Positions 1-10,036 of a DNA stretch of 64,000 nucleotides are shown here, one piece after another (position 1 is the first letter of the stretch; every line of letters starts with the position of its first letter). The DNA lies in NCBI RefSeq assembly GCF_022809715.1, contig NZ_CP094460.1:434001-498000 (forward strand), read 5' to 3'. The DNA comes from Burkholderia pyrrocinia. GTDB lineage: Bacteria; Pseudomonadota; Gammaproteobacteria; Burkholderiales; Burkholderiaceae. A program made the translations under genes and the position numbers. The notes under the pieces are model-generated. The model was not told where the DNA came from and made no database searches. It saw only the letters and a program-made list of their open reading frames with translations.

Positions 1-1944
1 CCAGCGCAGTGCCGGCGCGAGGCGGCTTTCGGCGGGGGCGATCGCGGTGCCTGTTGCGGTTTCCGCTTTGGCTGCCGCCTTGCTCGCGGCGTTACTGCTT
101 GCGCGCTTGCGTCCGCCGATGTCCGCTTGCCGGTCGCCGTCGGCGAACAGCCCGTCGAGCCGTGCACGCAGCCGGCCGACCGCCGCCGACAGCTCGTCGC
201 TGCGCCCCGGCGCCTCGCCGAGCCAGAACGGAATGTTCGGCGACTGGCCCTGCGCGTCCTCGACGCGCACGCGGCCCGTCTCCACGCGAATGATCCGGTA
301 CGACTGGTTGCCCAGCTGGAACACGTCGCCGGCCAGGCTCTCGATCGCGAAATCCTCGTTGACGGTGCCGACCTGGATGCCCTGCGGTTCGAGCAGCACT
401 GCATAGTCGGCCATGTCGGGGATCGTGCCGCCCGACGTGGTCGCGGTCATCATCGCGTTGCGGCGCCCGCGCACCGTACCGCCGACCACGTCGCGATGCA
501 GGTACGCGCCGCGCACGCCGCGGCGGCTCGTGAAGCCTTCGGCGAGCATCTTCATCACTTCGTCGAAGCGCTCGCGCGTCAGCCTCCCGTACGGCGCCGC
601 GCGCGTGAAGCTCGCATACAGCGCGTCCTCCTGCCATTCCGTGCACGCGACTTCGGCGACGATCTGCTGCGCGAGCACGTCGAGCGGCGCTTCGGGAATC
701 CTCAACGTGTCGAGTTCGCCGCGTTGCACGCAATCGAGCAGCGCCGCGCATTCGACGAGTTCGTCGCGCGACAGCGGGAACAGCCGGCCCTTCGGCACGC
801 CGCCGACGTGGTGCCCCGAGCGGCCGACGCGCTGCAGGAACGGCGCGATGCCGCGCGGCGAGCCGACCTGGCAGACGAGATCGACATCGCCGATGTCGAT
901 GCCGAGTTCGAGCGATGCGGTGGCGACGAGCAGCTTCAGTTCGCCGCGCTTCAGGCGCTGCTCGGCATCGAAACGGTGCTCCTTCGCGAGACTGCCGTGA
1001 TGCGCGGCGATCGCTTCCTTGCCGAGCCGGTCGGCGAGATGGCGCGCCATGCGCTCGGCAGTGCGCCGCGTGTTGACGAACACCAGCGTCGTGCGATGCG
1101 CGGCCGCGAGCCCCGCGATCCGGTCGTATATCTGTTCCCACACGTCGGTCGCCATCACGGGTTCGAGCGGCACGTTCGGCAGTTCGAGCGCGAGGTCGCG
1201 CTCGCGCGTGTGGCCCGTGTCGACGATCGTGCAGTCGCGCGGCGCATCGGCCGGGCCGCCGACCAGGAAGCGCGCGACCGCGTCGATCGGCTTTTGCGTC
1301 GCCGACAGCCCGATGCGCGGCAGCGCATGGCCGGCCAGCGCGTCGAGACGTTCGAGCGACAGCGCGAGATGGCTGCCGCGCTTGGACGATGCGAGCGCGT
1401 GGATTTCGTCGACGATGACCGAGCGCACGTTCGACAGCATCTGCCGCCCCGATGTGGACGACAGCAGTACGTACAGCGACTCGGGCGTCGTGACGAGGAT
1501 GTGCGGCGCGCGCTTGCGCAGCGCGACGCGCTCGGCCTGCGTCGTGTCGCCGGTGCGCACGGCGGTGCGGATCGCCGGCACCGGCAGGCCGAGTTGCGCG
1601 AGCGATTCGCCGATGCCGGCGAGCGGTGCGTCGAGGTTCACGTGGATGTCGTTCGACAGCGCCTTCAGCGGCGACACGTAGACGACGAGCGTCGCATCGG
1701 GAAGCGCGCCGTCGTGCGACAGCGCATCGCGCACCAGATCGTCGAGCGCGCACAGGAACGCGGTGAGCGTCTTGCCGGAGCCGGTCGGCGCGGCGACGAG
1801 CGTCGAGCGGCCGGCCTTGATGTGCGGCCACGCGAGCGCCTGCGCGCCGGTCGGCGCGGCGAACGTGCGCCGGAACCACGCGGCGACGGCCGGGTGGAAC
1901 ACGTCGAGCGCACTGGCGGCAGGGCGGGTAGCGGTGACGTCCAT
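1..1944 (-). CDS. lhr: Lhr-type ATP-dependent DNA helicase, N-terminal 648 residues (runs off the window)
   Basis: Superfamily 2 DEAD/DEAH helicase of the Lhr group, which unwinds DNA or RNA-DNA hybrids in repair. The reading frame opens at ATG 1944 (MDVTATRP) and stays open to base 1, so the C-terminus lies outside the window. Visible motifs: Walker A APTGSGKT at about residues 52-59, the VSPLKAL motif Ia region, the Walker B box VDEIHAL (DEIH), the motif III box GLSATQ, and in the second RecA domain [11 protein letters not shown] and QRVGRSGH (motif VI). The order and the winged-helix region that follows are typical of Lhr rather than RecQ or RhlE. The last visible residues are Ala/Lys/Arg-rich, a linker-like stretch. 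It is transcribed away from the rest of the window. Confidence 0.9.
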   Translation of the reverse strand, partial: MDVTATRPAASALDVFHPAVAAWFRRTFAAPTGAQALAWPHIKAGRSTLVAAPTGSGKTLTAFLCALDDLVRDALSHDGALPDATLVVYVSPLKALSNDIHVNLDAPLAGIGESLAQLGLPVPAIRTAVRTGDTTQAERVALRKRAPHILVTTPESLYVLLSSTSGRQMLSNVRSVIVDEIHALASSKRGSHLALSLERLDALAGHALPRIGLSATQKPIDAVARFLVGGPADAPRDCTIVDTGHTRERDLALELPNVPLEPVMATDVWEQIYDRIAGLAAAHRTTLVFVNTRRTAERMARHLADRLGKEAIAAHHGSLAKEHRFDAEQRLKRGELKLLVATASLELGIDIGDVDLVCQVGSPRGIAPFLQRVGRSGHHVGGVPKGRLFPLSRDELVECAALLDCVQRGELDTLRIPEAPLDVLAQQIVAEVACTEWQEDALYASFTRAAPYGRLTRERFDEVMKMLAEGFTSRRGVRGAYLHRDVVGGTVRGRRNAMMTATTSGGTIPDMADYAVLLEPQGIQVGTVNEDFAIESLAGDVFQLGNQSYRIIRVETGRVRVEDAQGQSPNIPFWLGEAPGRSDELSAAVGRLRARLDGLFADGDRQADIGGRKRASSNAASKAAAKAETATGTAIAPAESRLAPALRW

Positions 1945-2169
1945 CGGAGCGTTGAAATGGGGTGCGAGCGCGCGGACGGATCGCGCGCGAATCGAATCGT
2001 CAGTGTGCCAGACGTCGCGCGTGCGTGCCGGGCATCGCGTGCCGTTCGGGCACGCGTGTCGACGATTCAGATCGAGATGGGGGCCCGCATCGCACTTTCA
2101 ACGATGGACGTAAAGTTGCGTGCGCGCCGGCACGCCGATATCGCGCCGAAGCAACACTACTACACGCGA

Positions 2170-2694
2170 CTACACGCGATGCAGCCAGCCGAGCCAGTGT
2201 TCGAGCAGCGGCGCGCGTGTCCACAGCGATTGCGCGAGCCACAGCGTGCCGCCCCATGCGGCGGCCACCACGATCAGGTCGCAATGTCCGCTGTTCCACA
2301 GGTTGAGCGAATGGCGCCGCCAGATCCACGGCACGCCGAGCGGGTTCGGCCAGTCGGCGAGCAGGTGCATCACGCCGCCGCACGCGAAGCCGAACAGCGG
2401 CGCGGCCCACAGCGGATGCGGATGATGGGTGAGCCCATGCCACCCGAGCGCGAGCAGCGCGATCCAGCCGATGCCCCAGTGCGTGATGGTGCGGTGCGTG
2501 ATCCACAGCCGCCGCTTGCGGGTCCACCATGCGACTTCGAGCCAGTCGGGCGCGGTGCCGCCCGCGACGCCCGATGCGAACGCGGCGAGCATGCCTGCGT
2601 GCCACGGGCCTGTTGCGCCGGTCTGTGCGACGAGGACGGCGGCGGCGACGCCGGCCGCGAAGCCGGACGCATGATGCGCATTGTGTGATGCCAT
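2170..2694 (-). CDS. YdjM/DUF457-type inner-membrane putative metal-dependent hydrolase
   Basis: A 174-residue membrane protein with about four hydrophobic segments. Histidines and aspartates are scattered in the pattern of the YdjM (LexA-regulated, DUF457) family: HNAHHASG at the N-terminus, APDWLE near residue 50, THRTITHW near residue 68 and HLLADWPNPLG near residue 110. The family is described as membrane-bound putative metal-dependent hydrolases of unknown substrate; the His/Asp sites seen here are the presumed metal ligands. The ATG at 2694 is the only good N-terminal methionine. The gene stands alone, 225 bp upstream of the helicase start and on the same strand. No LexA box was recognised upstream. 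Confidence 0.75.
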   Translation of the reverse strand: MASHNAHHASGFAAGVAAAVLVAQTGATGPWHAGMLAAFASGVAGGTAPDWLEVAWWTRKRRLWITHRTITHWGIGWIALLALGWHGLTHHPHPLWAAPLFGFACGGVMHLLADWPNPLGVPWIWRRHSLNLWNSGHCDLIVVAAAWGGTLWLAQSLWTRAPLLEHWLGWLHRV

Positions 2695-3092
2695 AGGGAA
2701 TGAGACGAAGAAACGTGAAGCGGAGCGTGAGCGAAAGAAAACGATGCGGCGCGAAAGCGGGGCGCCATCTTCTCAGATCGGGCTGGGCAACGGGCGGCTC
2801 GTCCGCAGATTTTTTTGTATGCATGTGTTGCATGCGGCGCAGTTCGCAACTTTCCGTTTTGTGCGTTGCGTGATGACGCGTACCGCATGCAATTTCGACC
2901 GGTTCGTATGCATGCTGCTGCGCTGCTGCGTGACCGGACGCACCCGATCGATGGGCTTTCGCGCCGCGTCGCGTGTTCGACCCTTTTTGTCCCCCTATAC
3001 TACGAAACCGGCATATGGCCGTCGGCGCGCCTGCGGCTATAAACGGACAGGTGCTTTTCCTGCCTGAAGGAGATCCACATGGGGGACATGCA
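2695..3092. other. Divergent spacer between the ydjM-like gene and ggt
   Basis: About 400 bp without a convincing gene. It must hold both divergent promoters. The part closest to ggt contains a pyrimidine-rich block (tttttgtccccctatac at about 2986-3002) and a strong purine-rich Shine-Dalgarno at 3067-3072. Longer ORFs that cross this stretch on the plus strand lack the expected codon bias before the ggt signal peptide. Confidence 0.4.

Positions 3093-3096
<4 letters not shown>
3079..3096 (+). other. Five-codon mini-ORF overlapping the ggt start
   Basis: The best Shine-Dalgarno (aaggag, 3067-3072) is spaced 6 nt from ATG 3079, not from the ggt start. That ATG opens a reading frame encoding MGDMQ, whose TGA (3094-3096) overlaps the ggt ATG (3093-3095) as ATGA. 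The arrangement is what translational coupling or a tiny leader peptide would look like. The alternative is that ribosomes use the GGGGGA at 3080-3086 for ggt directly and the mini-ORF is accidental. Confidence 0.4.
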
Positions 3097-4814
<1,718 letters not shown>

Positions 4815-4860
4815 CTGGGCGCGTGCGGTCGCGAATGGCGGCCGCTTGTGCATCGACGAA

Positions 4861-4887
4861 CGCCGGGCCGATGCCCGGCGTTTTTTT
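4861..4887 (+). terminator. Rho-independent terminator of ggt
   Basis: Perfect 8-bp inverted repeat CGCCGGGC / GCCCGGCG with a 4-nt loop (CGAT), directly followed by seven T residues. It lies 46 bp after the ggt stop codon. Confidence 0.9.
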
Positions 4888-5130
4888 GTGCGCGGCTTGT
4901 TCGGCGTCGCGTGCGTGCTCATCCATCTCGGCAAGCAGAATGCCACGTGCCAGATTCAGTGTCGGCCGTTCATGTTGACGAGCGCAGCGTCTAGCCATGA
5001 CGGCGGGCTTCATGGGGGCGTCAGTTTCAGTGAACATCGATACAAAGCCGTGGGCGGTGATGTCTCGTGCCAACCATGCTTAATCGAATGCTGTCGGGGT
5101 AGACCGAACGTATCGGCAAATATCAAGAGA
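4888..5130. other. Spacer before the OmpW relic; no gene recognised
   Basis: No frame shows Burkholderia-like codon use or a recognisable domain here. A plus-strand frame is open through it, but its translation is Cys-rich and low in conserved character. This stretch may hold decayed upstream parts of the OmpW-type gene whose C-terminal end is recognisable from 5131; I could not find the expected earlier strands of that barrel. Confidence 0.4.
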
Positions 5131-5325
5131 ATGCGTGCGCCGGTGTTCGCCGTCGGCGCGAGCTACCAGATCACGCGCCGGTTCTGTATCACCGGGATGG
5201 TTACCTCCATCCCGATGCGTACGAAGATTACGTTCGACATCAGCCAGCCGAACCGGACGCTCGCATCGAATACGCTCGACATTTCGACGAACCCGGTGCT
5301 AGCCAGGCGGTTTTCATCAAATTGA
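5131..5325 (+). pseudogene. C-terminal relic of an OmpW-family outer-membrane porin
   Basis: The translation reads RAPVFAVGASYQIT, then TGMVTSIPMRTKITF and NTLDISTNPVL. These match the last beta-strands of OmpW-type barrels, in which a VGASY..T..FYVTGMV.Y.PLKT block and a final NPV block are conserved. Only about 60 residues remain. The expected ending, an aromatic C-terminal strand (GVGYRF-type), is replaced by ARRFSSN, consistent with a small deletion or frameshift, and no signal peptide or N-terminal strands are found upstream. It lies between the ggt terminator and ppk2. I infer decay of an ancestral ompW copy. Confidence 0.6.
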
Positions 5326-5382
5326 CGCGCGACACTGAGATAATGGCCGAGTTAGGCTGCGTCAATGATGGAAGGAGGCCCC

Positions 5383-6333
5383 ATGGGCGATAACGATACC
5401 CGCACCGAGACCGACAACCTCACCGATATGGAATCGATGGAGACGCGTCAGCGCCGCTTCGAGGAAGACCTCGTCGATGCTTACGACGAAGAGCTCGAGA
5501 TGGAACTCGACGACCGCCGCTTCGACAACGGCGAGGACCTGCTGTTCTCGCTGGAGCGTCGCGAGGCGCGCAAGGAGTATTTCCGCGAGCTGTTCCGGCT
5601 GCAGGGCGAACTCGTGAAGCTGCAGGACTGGGTCATGACCACCGGGCACCGGCTCATCGTCATTTTCGAAGGGCGCGATGCGGCGGGCAAGGGCGGCGTG
5701 ATCAAGCGCATCACGCAGCGGCTGAACCCGCGCGTCTGCCGGGTCGCCGCGTTGCCCGCGCCGAACAACCGCGAGCGCACGCAATGGTACTTCCAGCGCT
5801 ATGTCGCGCATCTGCCGGCCGGCGGCGAGATCGTGCTGTTCGACCGAAGCTGGTACAACCGGGCGGGCGTCGAGCGCGTGATGAATTTCTGTACCGACGA
5901 CGAGTACGAGGAGTTTTTCCGTTCGGTGCCCGAGTTCGAGAAGATGCTCGTGCGCAGCGGGATCCAGATCGTCAAGTACTGGTTCTCGATCACGGATCAC
6001 GAGCAGGAGGTGCGCTTCCAGGCCCGGATCCAGGATCCGCTGAAGCAGTGGAAGCTGAGCCCGATGGACCTCGAAAGCCGCCGCCGCTGGGAGGCCTATA
6101 CGGCCGCGAAGGAAGAGATGCTGCAGCGCACGCATATTCCCGAGGCGCCGTGGTGGGTCGTGCAGGCGGTCGACAAGAAGCGCGCGCGGCTGAACTGCAT
6201 CCACCACCTGCTGGGCCAGGTGCCGTATCACGACGTGCCGCGCCCGACGATCGATCTGCCGCAGCGCGAGCATCACGAGGATTACATCCGCCGGCCGGTG
6301 CCGGACAACATGATCGTGCCGGATATTTACTGA
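5383..6333 (+). CDS. ppk2: Polyphosphate kinase 2 family protein
   Basis: Family-2 polyphosphate kinase, which moves phosphate between polyphosphate and nucleoside (di)phosphates. The 316-residue protein has an acidic, charged N-terminal extension (residues 1-50), then the core with Walker A GRDAAGKG (97-104), the lid region after it, and Walker B VLFDRSWYNRAG (151-162). The downstream segment KYWFSIT and the PWWVVQA block are also typical. The single-domain length fits the short PPK2 classes; whether it prefers ADP, GDP or AMP cannot be read from the sequence alone. ATG 5383 was preferred to 5365 because GGAGG lies at ideal spacing before it. It is flanked by an apparently non-coding relic upstream and a convergent H-NS-like gene downstream. 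Confidence 0.93.
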   Translation: MGDNDTRTETDNLTDMESMETRQRRFEEDLVDAYDEELEMELDDRRFDNGEDLLFSLERREARKEYFRELFRLQGELVKLQDWVMTTGHRLIVIFEGRDAAGKGGVIKRITQRLNPRVCRVAALPAPNNRERTQWYFQRYVAHLPAGGEIVLFDRSWYNRAGVERVMNFCTDDEYEEFFRSVPEFEKMLVRSGIQIVKYWFSITDHEQEVRFQARIQDPLKQWKLSPMDLESRRRWEAYTAAKEEMLQRTHIPEAPWWVVQAVDKKRARLNCIHHLLGQVPYHDVPRPTIDLPQREHHEDYIRRPVPDNMIVPDIY

Positions 6334-6388
6334 GCGGCCGGGCGGGTTGGGGCGGCGCCGAGGGGCGAGCCGCGCAAGGCGGCGCGCG

Positions 6389-6679
6389 TTACTCCCGGAT
6401 CAGGAAGGCGGCCCGGTCGCGCCCGGCAATCCATGCGGGTGCGCGGCCGCGCCCGCTCCACGTTGCGCCCGACACGGGGTCGCGATACTTCACGCCGACG
6501 GTGAACAGCTTCGCGCGGTCGCTGTAACCGTGACCGAAGATTTCACGTGCGGTCAGCGCGTAGCTCGTGACGAGTTTGCGCACCTGCTCCAGCACCACAT
6601 TGCGTTCGCGGCACCGTGCCGCCTTGATGCGCTGATCGAGTTCTGCAAGCTGGGCTTGCAGTTTTTGGATTTGCTGCAT
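6389..6679 (-). CDS. H-NS-family nucleoid-associated protein (small)
   Basis: A 96-residue protein with the two parts of H-NS-type silencers. An N-terminal coiled-coil/oligomerisation segment (residues 1-40, MQQIQKLQAQLAELDQRI) precedes a C-terminal DNA-binding region with KYRDPVSGATWSGRGR followed by PAW (about residues 64-83). That is the H-NS-type AT-hook-like core, where the R-G-R loop inserts in the minor groove. Burkholderia carry many such paralogues. It is convergent with ppk2. The AT-rich spacers elsewhere in this window (for example 55.6-56.4 kb) are the kind of DNA such proteins bind, but no specific target can be claimed. Confidence 0.88.
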   Translation of the reverse strand: MQQIQKLQAQLAELDQRIKAARCRERNVVLEQVRKLVTSYALTAREIFGHGYSDRAKLFTVGVKYRDPVSGATWSGRGRAPAWIAGRDRAAFLIRE

Positions 6680-6945
6680 GCGTCCGTTATCCCGTGGCTG
6701 ATTTGATTATTGGCGACGCGTGGTGAGCTGCATGGCAGCACGCCCGGCCATGGCGTACTGCGTTGGCCGGAGGCGCATCTCATGCTGCGTGCTCCGACCT
6801 GCCGACAAGGCATTTGCGGAGCGTGTCGCCGGGAACCCGGTGAGATTAAGATTCGGCGCGCTGTTTTTCTATCGGACGTATCTGAATTTTCGGCTGAATT
6901 TGCATGAGGCCGTGATGGCGAGGCGGGAGGAGGCGCGTCGGTTCG

Positions 6946-7533
6946 TTACAGCTCCGGAAACCCCGACCGCCCCTGCGTCAGGTCGAACAGCTCGGTTCTC
7001 GCATCGGCCTCGGCGGTCTCCGGCAGCTTGATCACGAGCTTCACCGTCATCCCGTACGCGCTGTCCACCAGTTCATACCCGGCCTGTTCGATCCAGCGGC
7101 GCACACGCGCTTCCTCGGGATAGCCGATCTCGATCGCGAGCCGCGTCTGGCGGATGCGTTCGACGCGCTCGGCATCGAGCAGCGCCGATGCGATCGCATC
7201 GGTGTACGCACGCACCAGCCCGCCCGCGCCGAGCTTCACGCCGCCGTAGTAGCGCACGACCGCACCGAGCACGCCGTCGAGATCGTGATGGCGAAGCACT
7301 TCGAGGATCGGCCGGCCCGCGGTGCCCGACGGCTCGCCGTCATCCGACATGCCCGACTGGCCACCCGCCAGCAACGCCCAGCAAACGTGGGTGGCGGTCG
7401 GATGCTCGTTGCGCAGGCGCTGCAGCACCTGCATCGCGGCGTCGCGGTCGTCGACGGGAATCGCGTGCGCGATGAAGCGGCTCTTGCGGATCTCGAGTTC
7501 CCGGGTGGTGGCGGTGGCGAGCGTATAACTCAT
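6946..7533 (-). CDS. yigZ: YigZ/IMPACT family protein
   Basis: A 195-residue member of the UPF0029/IMPACT family, ribosome-associated proteins of poorly defined role. The N-terminal Impact domain carries the signature stretch RKSRFIAHA, then HVCWAL, DDGEPSGTAGRP (about residues 65-76) and VVRYYGGVKLGAGGL (about 91-105). A C-terminal DUF1949 (EF-G domain V-like) follows from about residue 130. ATG 7533 (MSYTLATA) fits the family start; the longer upstream frame is not conserved in character. It is divergent from the aryl polyene operon, separated by about 500 bp. Confidence 0.93.
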   Translation of the reverse strand: MSYTLATATTRELEIRKSRFIAHAIPVDDRDAAMQVLQRLRNEHPTATHVCWALLAGGQSGMSDDGEPSGTAGRPILEVLRHHDLDGVLGAVVRYYGGVKLGAGGLVRAYTDAIASALLDAERVERIRQTRLAIEIGYPEEARVRRWIEQAGYELVDSAYGMTVKLVIKLPETAEADARTELFDLTQGRSGFPEL

Positions 7534-8030
7534 CGAAGGGAGGGCGTGCGATCCAGCATCGGGGTCACGGCAGTCAATTTTGAGGTGCGGCTGAAATGGC
7601 GGGCGTCGGCGGACCGTCAAACGGCCGGCGGATACTCGGTGTGCTCCGCATTTTATCTCACCGCGAATTGCCTTCCGGCCTATGCTCGGCCGAACCGGCG
7701 CGTGGTGCGCGTTGCTTATCATGAACAATATTGGACGAGGCGAAATTTTGGCCGATTGACAAACCATATTAAATGCCCCGGATTCACCGCCGTCCGATGT
7801 TGATTTTTTGTAACACGTCTGTTACAGTTCGGCCCCACCGGAATGCCGGTGGTTAAGTAATGCTGATTGATAATCCGGCTGCTGCGTTGTCCGGCGATTT
7901 TCCTTTATTTTCCCGATGGGCATGCCGTGTTGTCTGCGCGTTTCGGCCGAAAATAGCAATCGGCCGTCGGACACCCGGTGACGCGGAATACGAAAAACCC
8001 CAAAGAAAACAAGTCTAATCGAGAATAATA
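7534..8030. other. Regulatory spacer upstream of the aryl polyene operon
   Basis: About 500 bp with clearly lower GC towards the 3' end, lying between divergent yigZ and the first aryl polyene gene. No coding frame is convincing. Structures seen: an 18-bp dyad at 7809-7826 and a 7-bp hairpin CCACCGG-AATG-CCGGTGG at 7835-7852 without a T run, both about 180-220 bp ahead of the first gene. This is the likely promoter and operator region for the whole operon. Confidence 0.55.
7809..7826. promoter_or_regulatory. Candidate operator dyad TGTAAC-N6-GTTACA
   Basis: Perfect inverted repeat: TGTAAC at 7809-7814 and GTTACA at 7821-7826, with a 6-nt spacer. Symmetry and spacing suit binding by a dimeric regulator. 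It stands in an AT-rich promoter region about 205 bp upstream of the aryl polyene operon. No regulator gene is adjacent, so the binder is unknown. Confidence 0.35.
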
Positions 8031-8729
8031 ATGGCTGATTTGCATTGGACCATGCCGATCGCCAGATGGACGTCGATTTCGACCGCGGGGGTGCCGGGCG
8101 TCGAAGCCCTCGATCCGATGGTGCGTCGTCGATTGAGCCGGTTATCGCGGCTCGCGCTGCAGGCCGCTTGCGACTGTGCGGACGTGACGGGGGCATTGCG
8201 CGTGGTATTTGCGTCACGCCACGGCGAACTGGCGCGCACGACAACCATTCTCGATGCTATTCAGGCCGGTGAGCCGGTTTCTCCGACGGCCTTCAGCCTG
8301 TCGGTACTCAATGCGGTCACGGGCATCTTCGGTATCGCCCGTCGCGACCGATCGCCTGCGACGGCAGTCGCCGCCGGGCACGAAACCCTCGGCTATGCGC
8401 TGCTTGAGGCATTCTGCCAATACGAAACCTCTTCCGTGTCGCCGGTGCTGCTCGTTCATGCGCATGAGCCGGCCGACGCTGTCTACGGCGATGTCGGGGA
8501 CGATCCGCAAAGCGGGGGAATCGCGATCCTGGTCGACGCGACCGCGCCGGCCGGCTACTTGACCTGCGACGTCGCGATCGACTGCGCAAATGATTCGCCG
8601 ACGGCGGGCGGTGTGGAGGCCGATACGCAGAGCGCGGCGGTCCGGCATTGCCTGGCCGAACGTGTCGCCACGACATGGCGCGGCGGCGACGCGTACTGGC
8701 GCTGGAGCTGGCATGATCGCGCGGCTTGA
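8031..8729 (+). CDS. apeC: Ketosynthase-like chain-length factor (ApeC-like)
   Basis: A 232-residue protein resembling only the N-terminal half of a beta-ketoacyl synthase (Ketoacyl-synt_2, chain length factor). It shows the FASRHGELARTT motif (about residues 63-74), then SPTAFSLSVLNAVTG and the segment where a ketosynthase would carry its Cys. Here that segment reads VAAGHETLG, so it lacks an active-site cysteine. In characterised aryl polyene systems the equivalent subunit pairs with a true ketosynthase (ApeO) to set polyene length. It is the first gene of the operon, and the next gene begins inside its 3' end (17-bp overlap). Annotation by homology of shape and neighbourhood; symbol follows the Xenorhabdus/E. 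coli scheme from memory. Confidence 0.85.
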   Translation: MADLHWTMPIARWTSISTAGVPGVEALDPMVRRRLSRLSRLALQAACDCADVTGALRVVFASRHGELARTTTILDAIQAGEPVSPTAFSLSVLNAVTGIFGIARRDRSPATAVAAGHETLGYALLEAFCQYETSSVSPVLLVHAHEPADAVYGDVGDDPQSGGIAILVDATAPAGYLTCDVAIDCANDSPTAGGVEADTQSAAVRHCLAERVATTWRGGDAYWRWSWHDRAA

Positions 8730-9507
8730 TTTCGGCTGGCGGCTCTTCGCGACCGGTGCCAGCCTGGCCTTCTTCGTGCTGTGCGGATCGGTTTTCTCGC
8801 TGGTCGCCATCACCGCCGCGGCGCTGTGGCCGCATCGCCGCTCGCGTCAGCGAGTCGTAACGTTTGTTATCCATTACTTCTTTCGTCTGCTGGTCGCATT
8901 GCTGCAACGCATCGGCGTGATGCGGCTGGAAGTGTCCGGCGTATCGCGCCTAGTCGAAGATGGTCCGGCAATCGTCGTCGCCAATCATCCGACCTGGCTC
9001 GACGTGATGGTGCTGTTGTCGTTGACGCCGAAAGCATGCTGCGTGGTCAAGCGCGGGCACTGGGGCAATCCATGCTTCTGGGGTATCGTCCGGGCGGCCG
9101 AATACGTGAGCAACGCCGATGCCGTCGAATTGGTCGAGTCCGGCGCGCGGCAACTGGCGGCCGGCTACACGATGATCATCTTCCCCGAGGGCACGCGCAG
9201 CCCCGGCGGCGACCGTCTGCACGCGTTTTCGCGCGGCTTCGCGCACATGGCGCTGCAGTCGCGCGTCCGGATCCTGCCGGTGCTGATCGATTGCGATCCG
9301 CCGGTATTCACCAAGACGCTGCGCTGGTATCACGTGCCGTCGCGCGCATTCCGCATGCGGATCGACGTGCTCGATCCGATGAATACGGATGGATTGACTG
9401 GCGGCGCTGTGGCGCCATCGATCGCAGCCCGCACTATCGCGCACGAAGTGGAAACGCACATTACCCAACACCTGTTTCGGCATGGATACTTTAAAACTGC
9501 AAATTAA
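8713..9507 (+). CDS. apeD: Lysophospholipid acyltransferase-family protein (ApeD-like)
   Basis: A 264-residue PlsC-type acyltransferase with an N-terminal membrane segment (residues 11-40). The catalytic HX4D box is NHPTWLD (His92, Asp97), and the second block is FPEGTRSPGG near residue 157. Proteins of this type in aryl polyene clusters are thought to help build the lipid anchor that carries the polyene in the outer membrane. ATG 8713 was chosen because the longer frame upstream overlaps the previous gene almost fully and encodes Arg-rich non-conserved sequence. Its end overlaps the following carrier protein gene by 26 bp. Confidence 0.87.
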   Translation: MIARLDFGWRLFATGASLAFFVLCGSVFSLVAITAAALWPHRRSRQRVVTFVIHYFFRLLVALLQRIGVMRLEVSGVSRLVEDGPAIVVANHPTWLDVMVLLSLTPKACCVVKRGHWGNPCFWGIVRAAEYVSNADAVELVESGARQLAAGYTMIIFPEGTRSPGGDRLHAFSRGFAHMALQSRVRILPVLIDCDPPVFTKTLRWYHVPSRAFRMRIDVLDPMNTDGLTGGAVAPSIAARTIAHEVETHITQHLFRHGYFKTAN

Positions 9508-9781
9508 GCAGCTTCTGATCGAGATGCTCGATCTCAACGACATGACCATCGACGATATCGGTGACGACGTGCCGCTTTTCTCGACCGACGGAATCGGACT
9601 GGATTCGGTCGATGCACTGGAAGTCGGGATCATGCTGCGCAAAAAATTTCAACTGTCGATCGCGGCGAACGATGAGCACGCGAAGGCGCATTTTCGTTCG
9701 ATCAATACGCTGGCCGCGTTCATCGTGAGTCAGCAGGCGCATCACGCGCCGCAGGAAGCCGTGCCGGCAAAAGGGGTGTGA
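9482..9781 (+). CDS. apeE: Acyl carrier protein 1 of the aryl polyene synthase (ApeE-like)
   Basis: A 99-residue acidic helical protein with the phosphopantetheine attachment motif GLDSVDALE (Ser42) and the usual helix II sequence after it. The C-terminal extension (HHAPQEAVPAK) is longer than in housekeeping ACP. One of two adjacent carrier proteins that hold the aryl starter and growing polyene chain. It starts inside the acyltransferase gene and ends four bases before the second ACP. Confidence 0.9.
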   Translation: MDTLKLQIKQLLIEMLDLNDMTIDDIGDDVPLFSTDGIGLDSVDALEVGIMLRKKFQLSIAANDEHAKAHFRSINTLAAFIVSQQAHHAPQEAVPAKGV

Positions 9782-9784
9782 CAC

Positions 9785-10036
9785 GTGACCGACGCAGAAA
9801 TCCTTGAGCGCATCCGCGCCATCTTTCACGAGAACTTCGCGATCGAACCGGAGCGCGTGACTGCCGATACGCATCTGTTCGACGAACTCGATCTCGACAG
9901 CATCGATGCAGTCGATCTCGCCATCAAGCTTCAGGAAATGACGGGCCAGCGCATCAAGCCGGAAGAGTTCAAGTCGGTGCGAACCGTCGGCGACGTGATT
10001 GCCGCGGTTCACGCGTTGCTTGCACGCGCCGGATGA
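9785..10036 (+). CDS. apeF: Acyl carrier protein 2 of the aryl polyene synthase (ApeF-like)
   Basis: An 83-residue carrier protein with the motif LDLDSIDAVDL (Ser39 as 4'-phosphopantetheine site). It starts at GTG 9785 three bases after the previous stop. Paired ACPs are a constant feature of aryl polyene clusters, where they appear to have separate roles in starter loading and elongation. The next gene begins inside its stop region (10033). Confidence 0.9.
   Translation: MTDAEILERIRAIFHENFAIEPERVTADTHLFDELDLDSIDAVDLAIKLQEMTGQRIKPEEFKSVRTVGDVIAAVHALLARAG

Noticed and set aside
127..2688. 853-codon plus-strand open frame opposite the helicase
   Set aside because: Arg/Ala/His-rich translation without domains; it is the antisense of the Lhr-type helicase and ydjM-like genes, whose motifs are clear.
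4930..4945. Sigma-54-like TGGCATTCTGCTTGCC on the minus strand
   Set aside because: It points back into the ggt 3' end with no gene to drive; probably a chance match.
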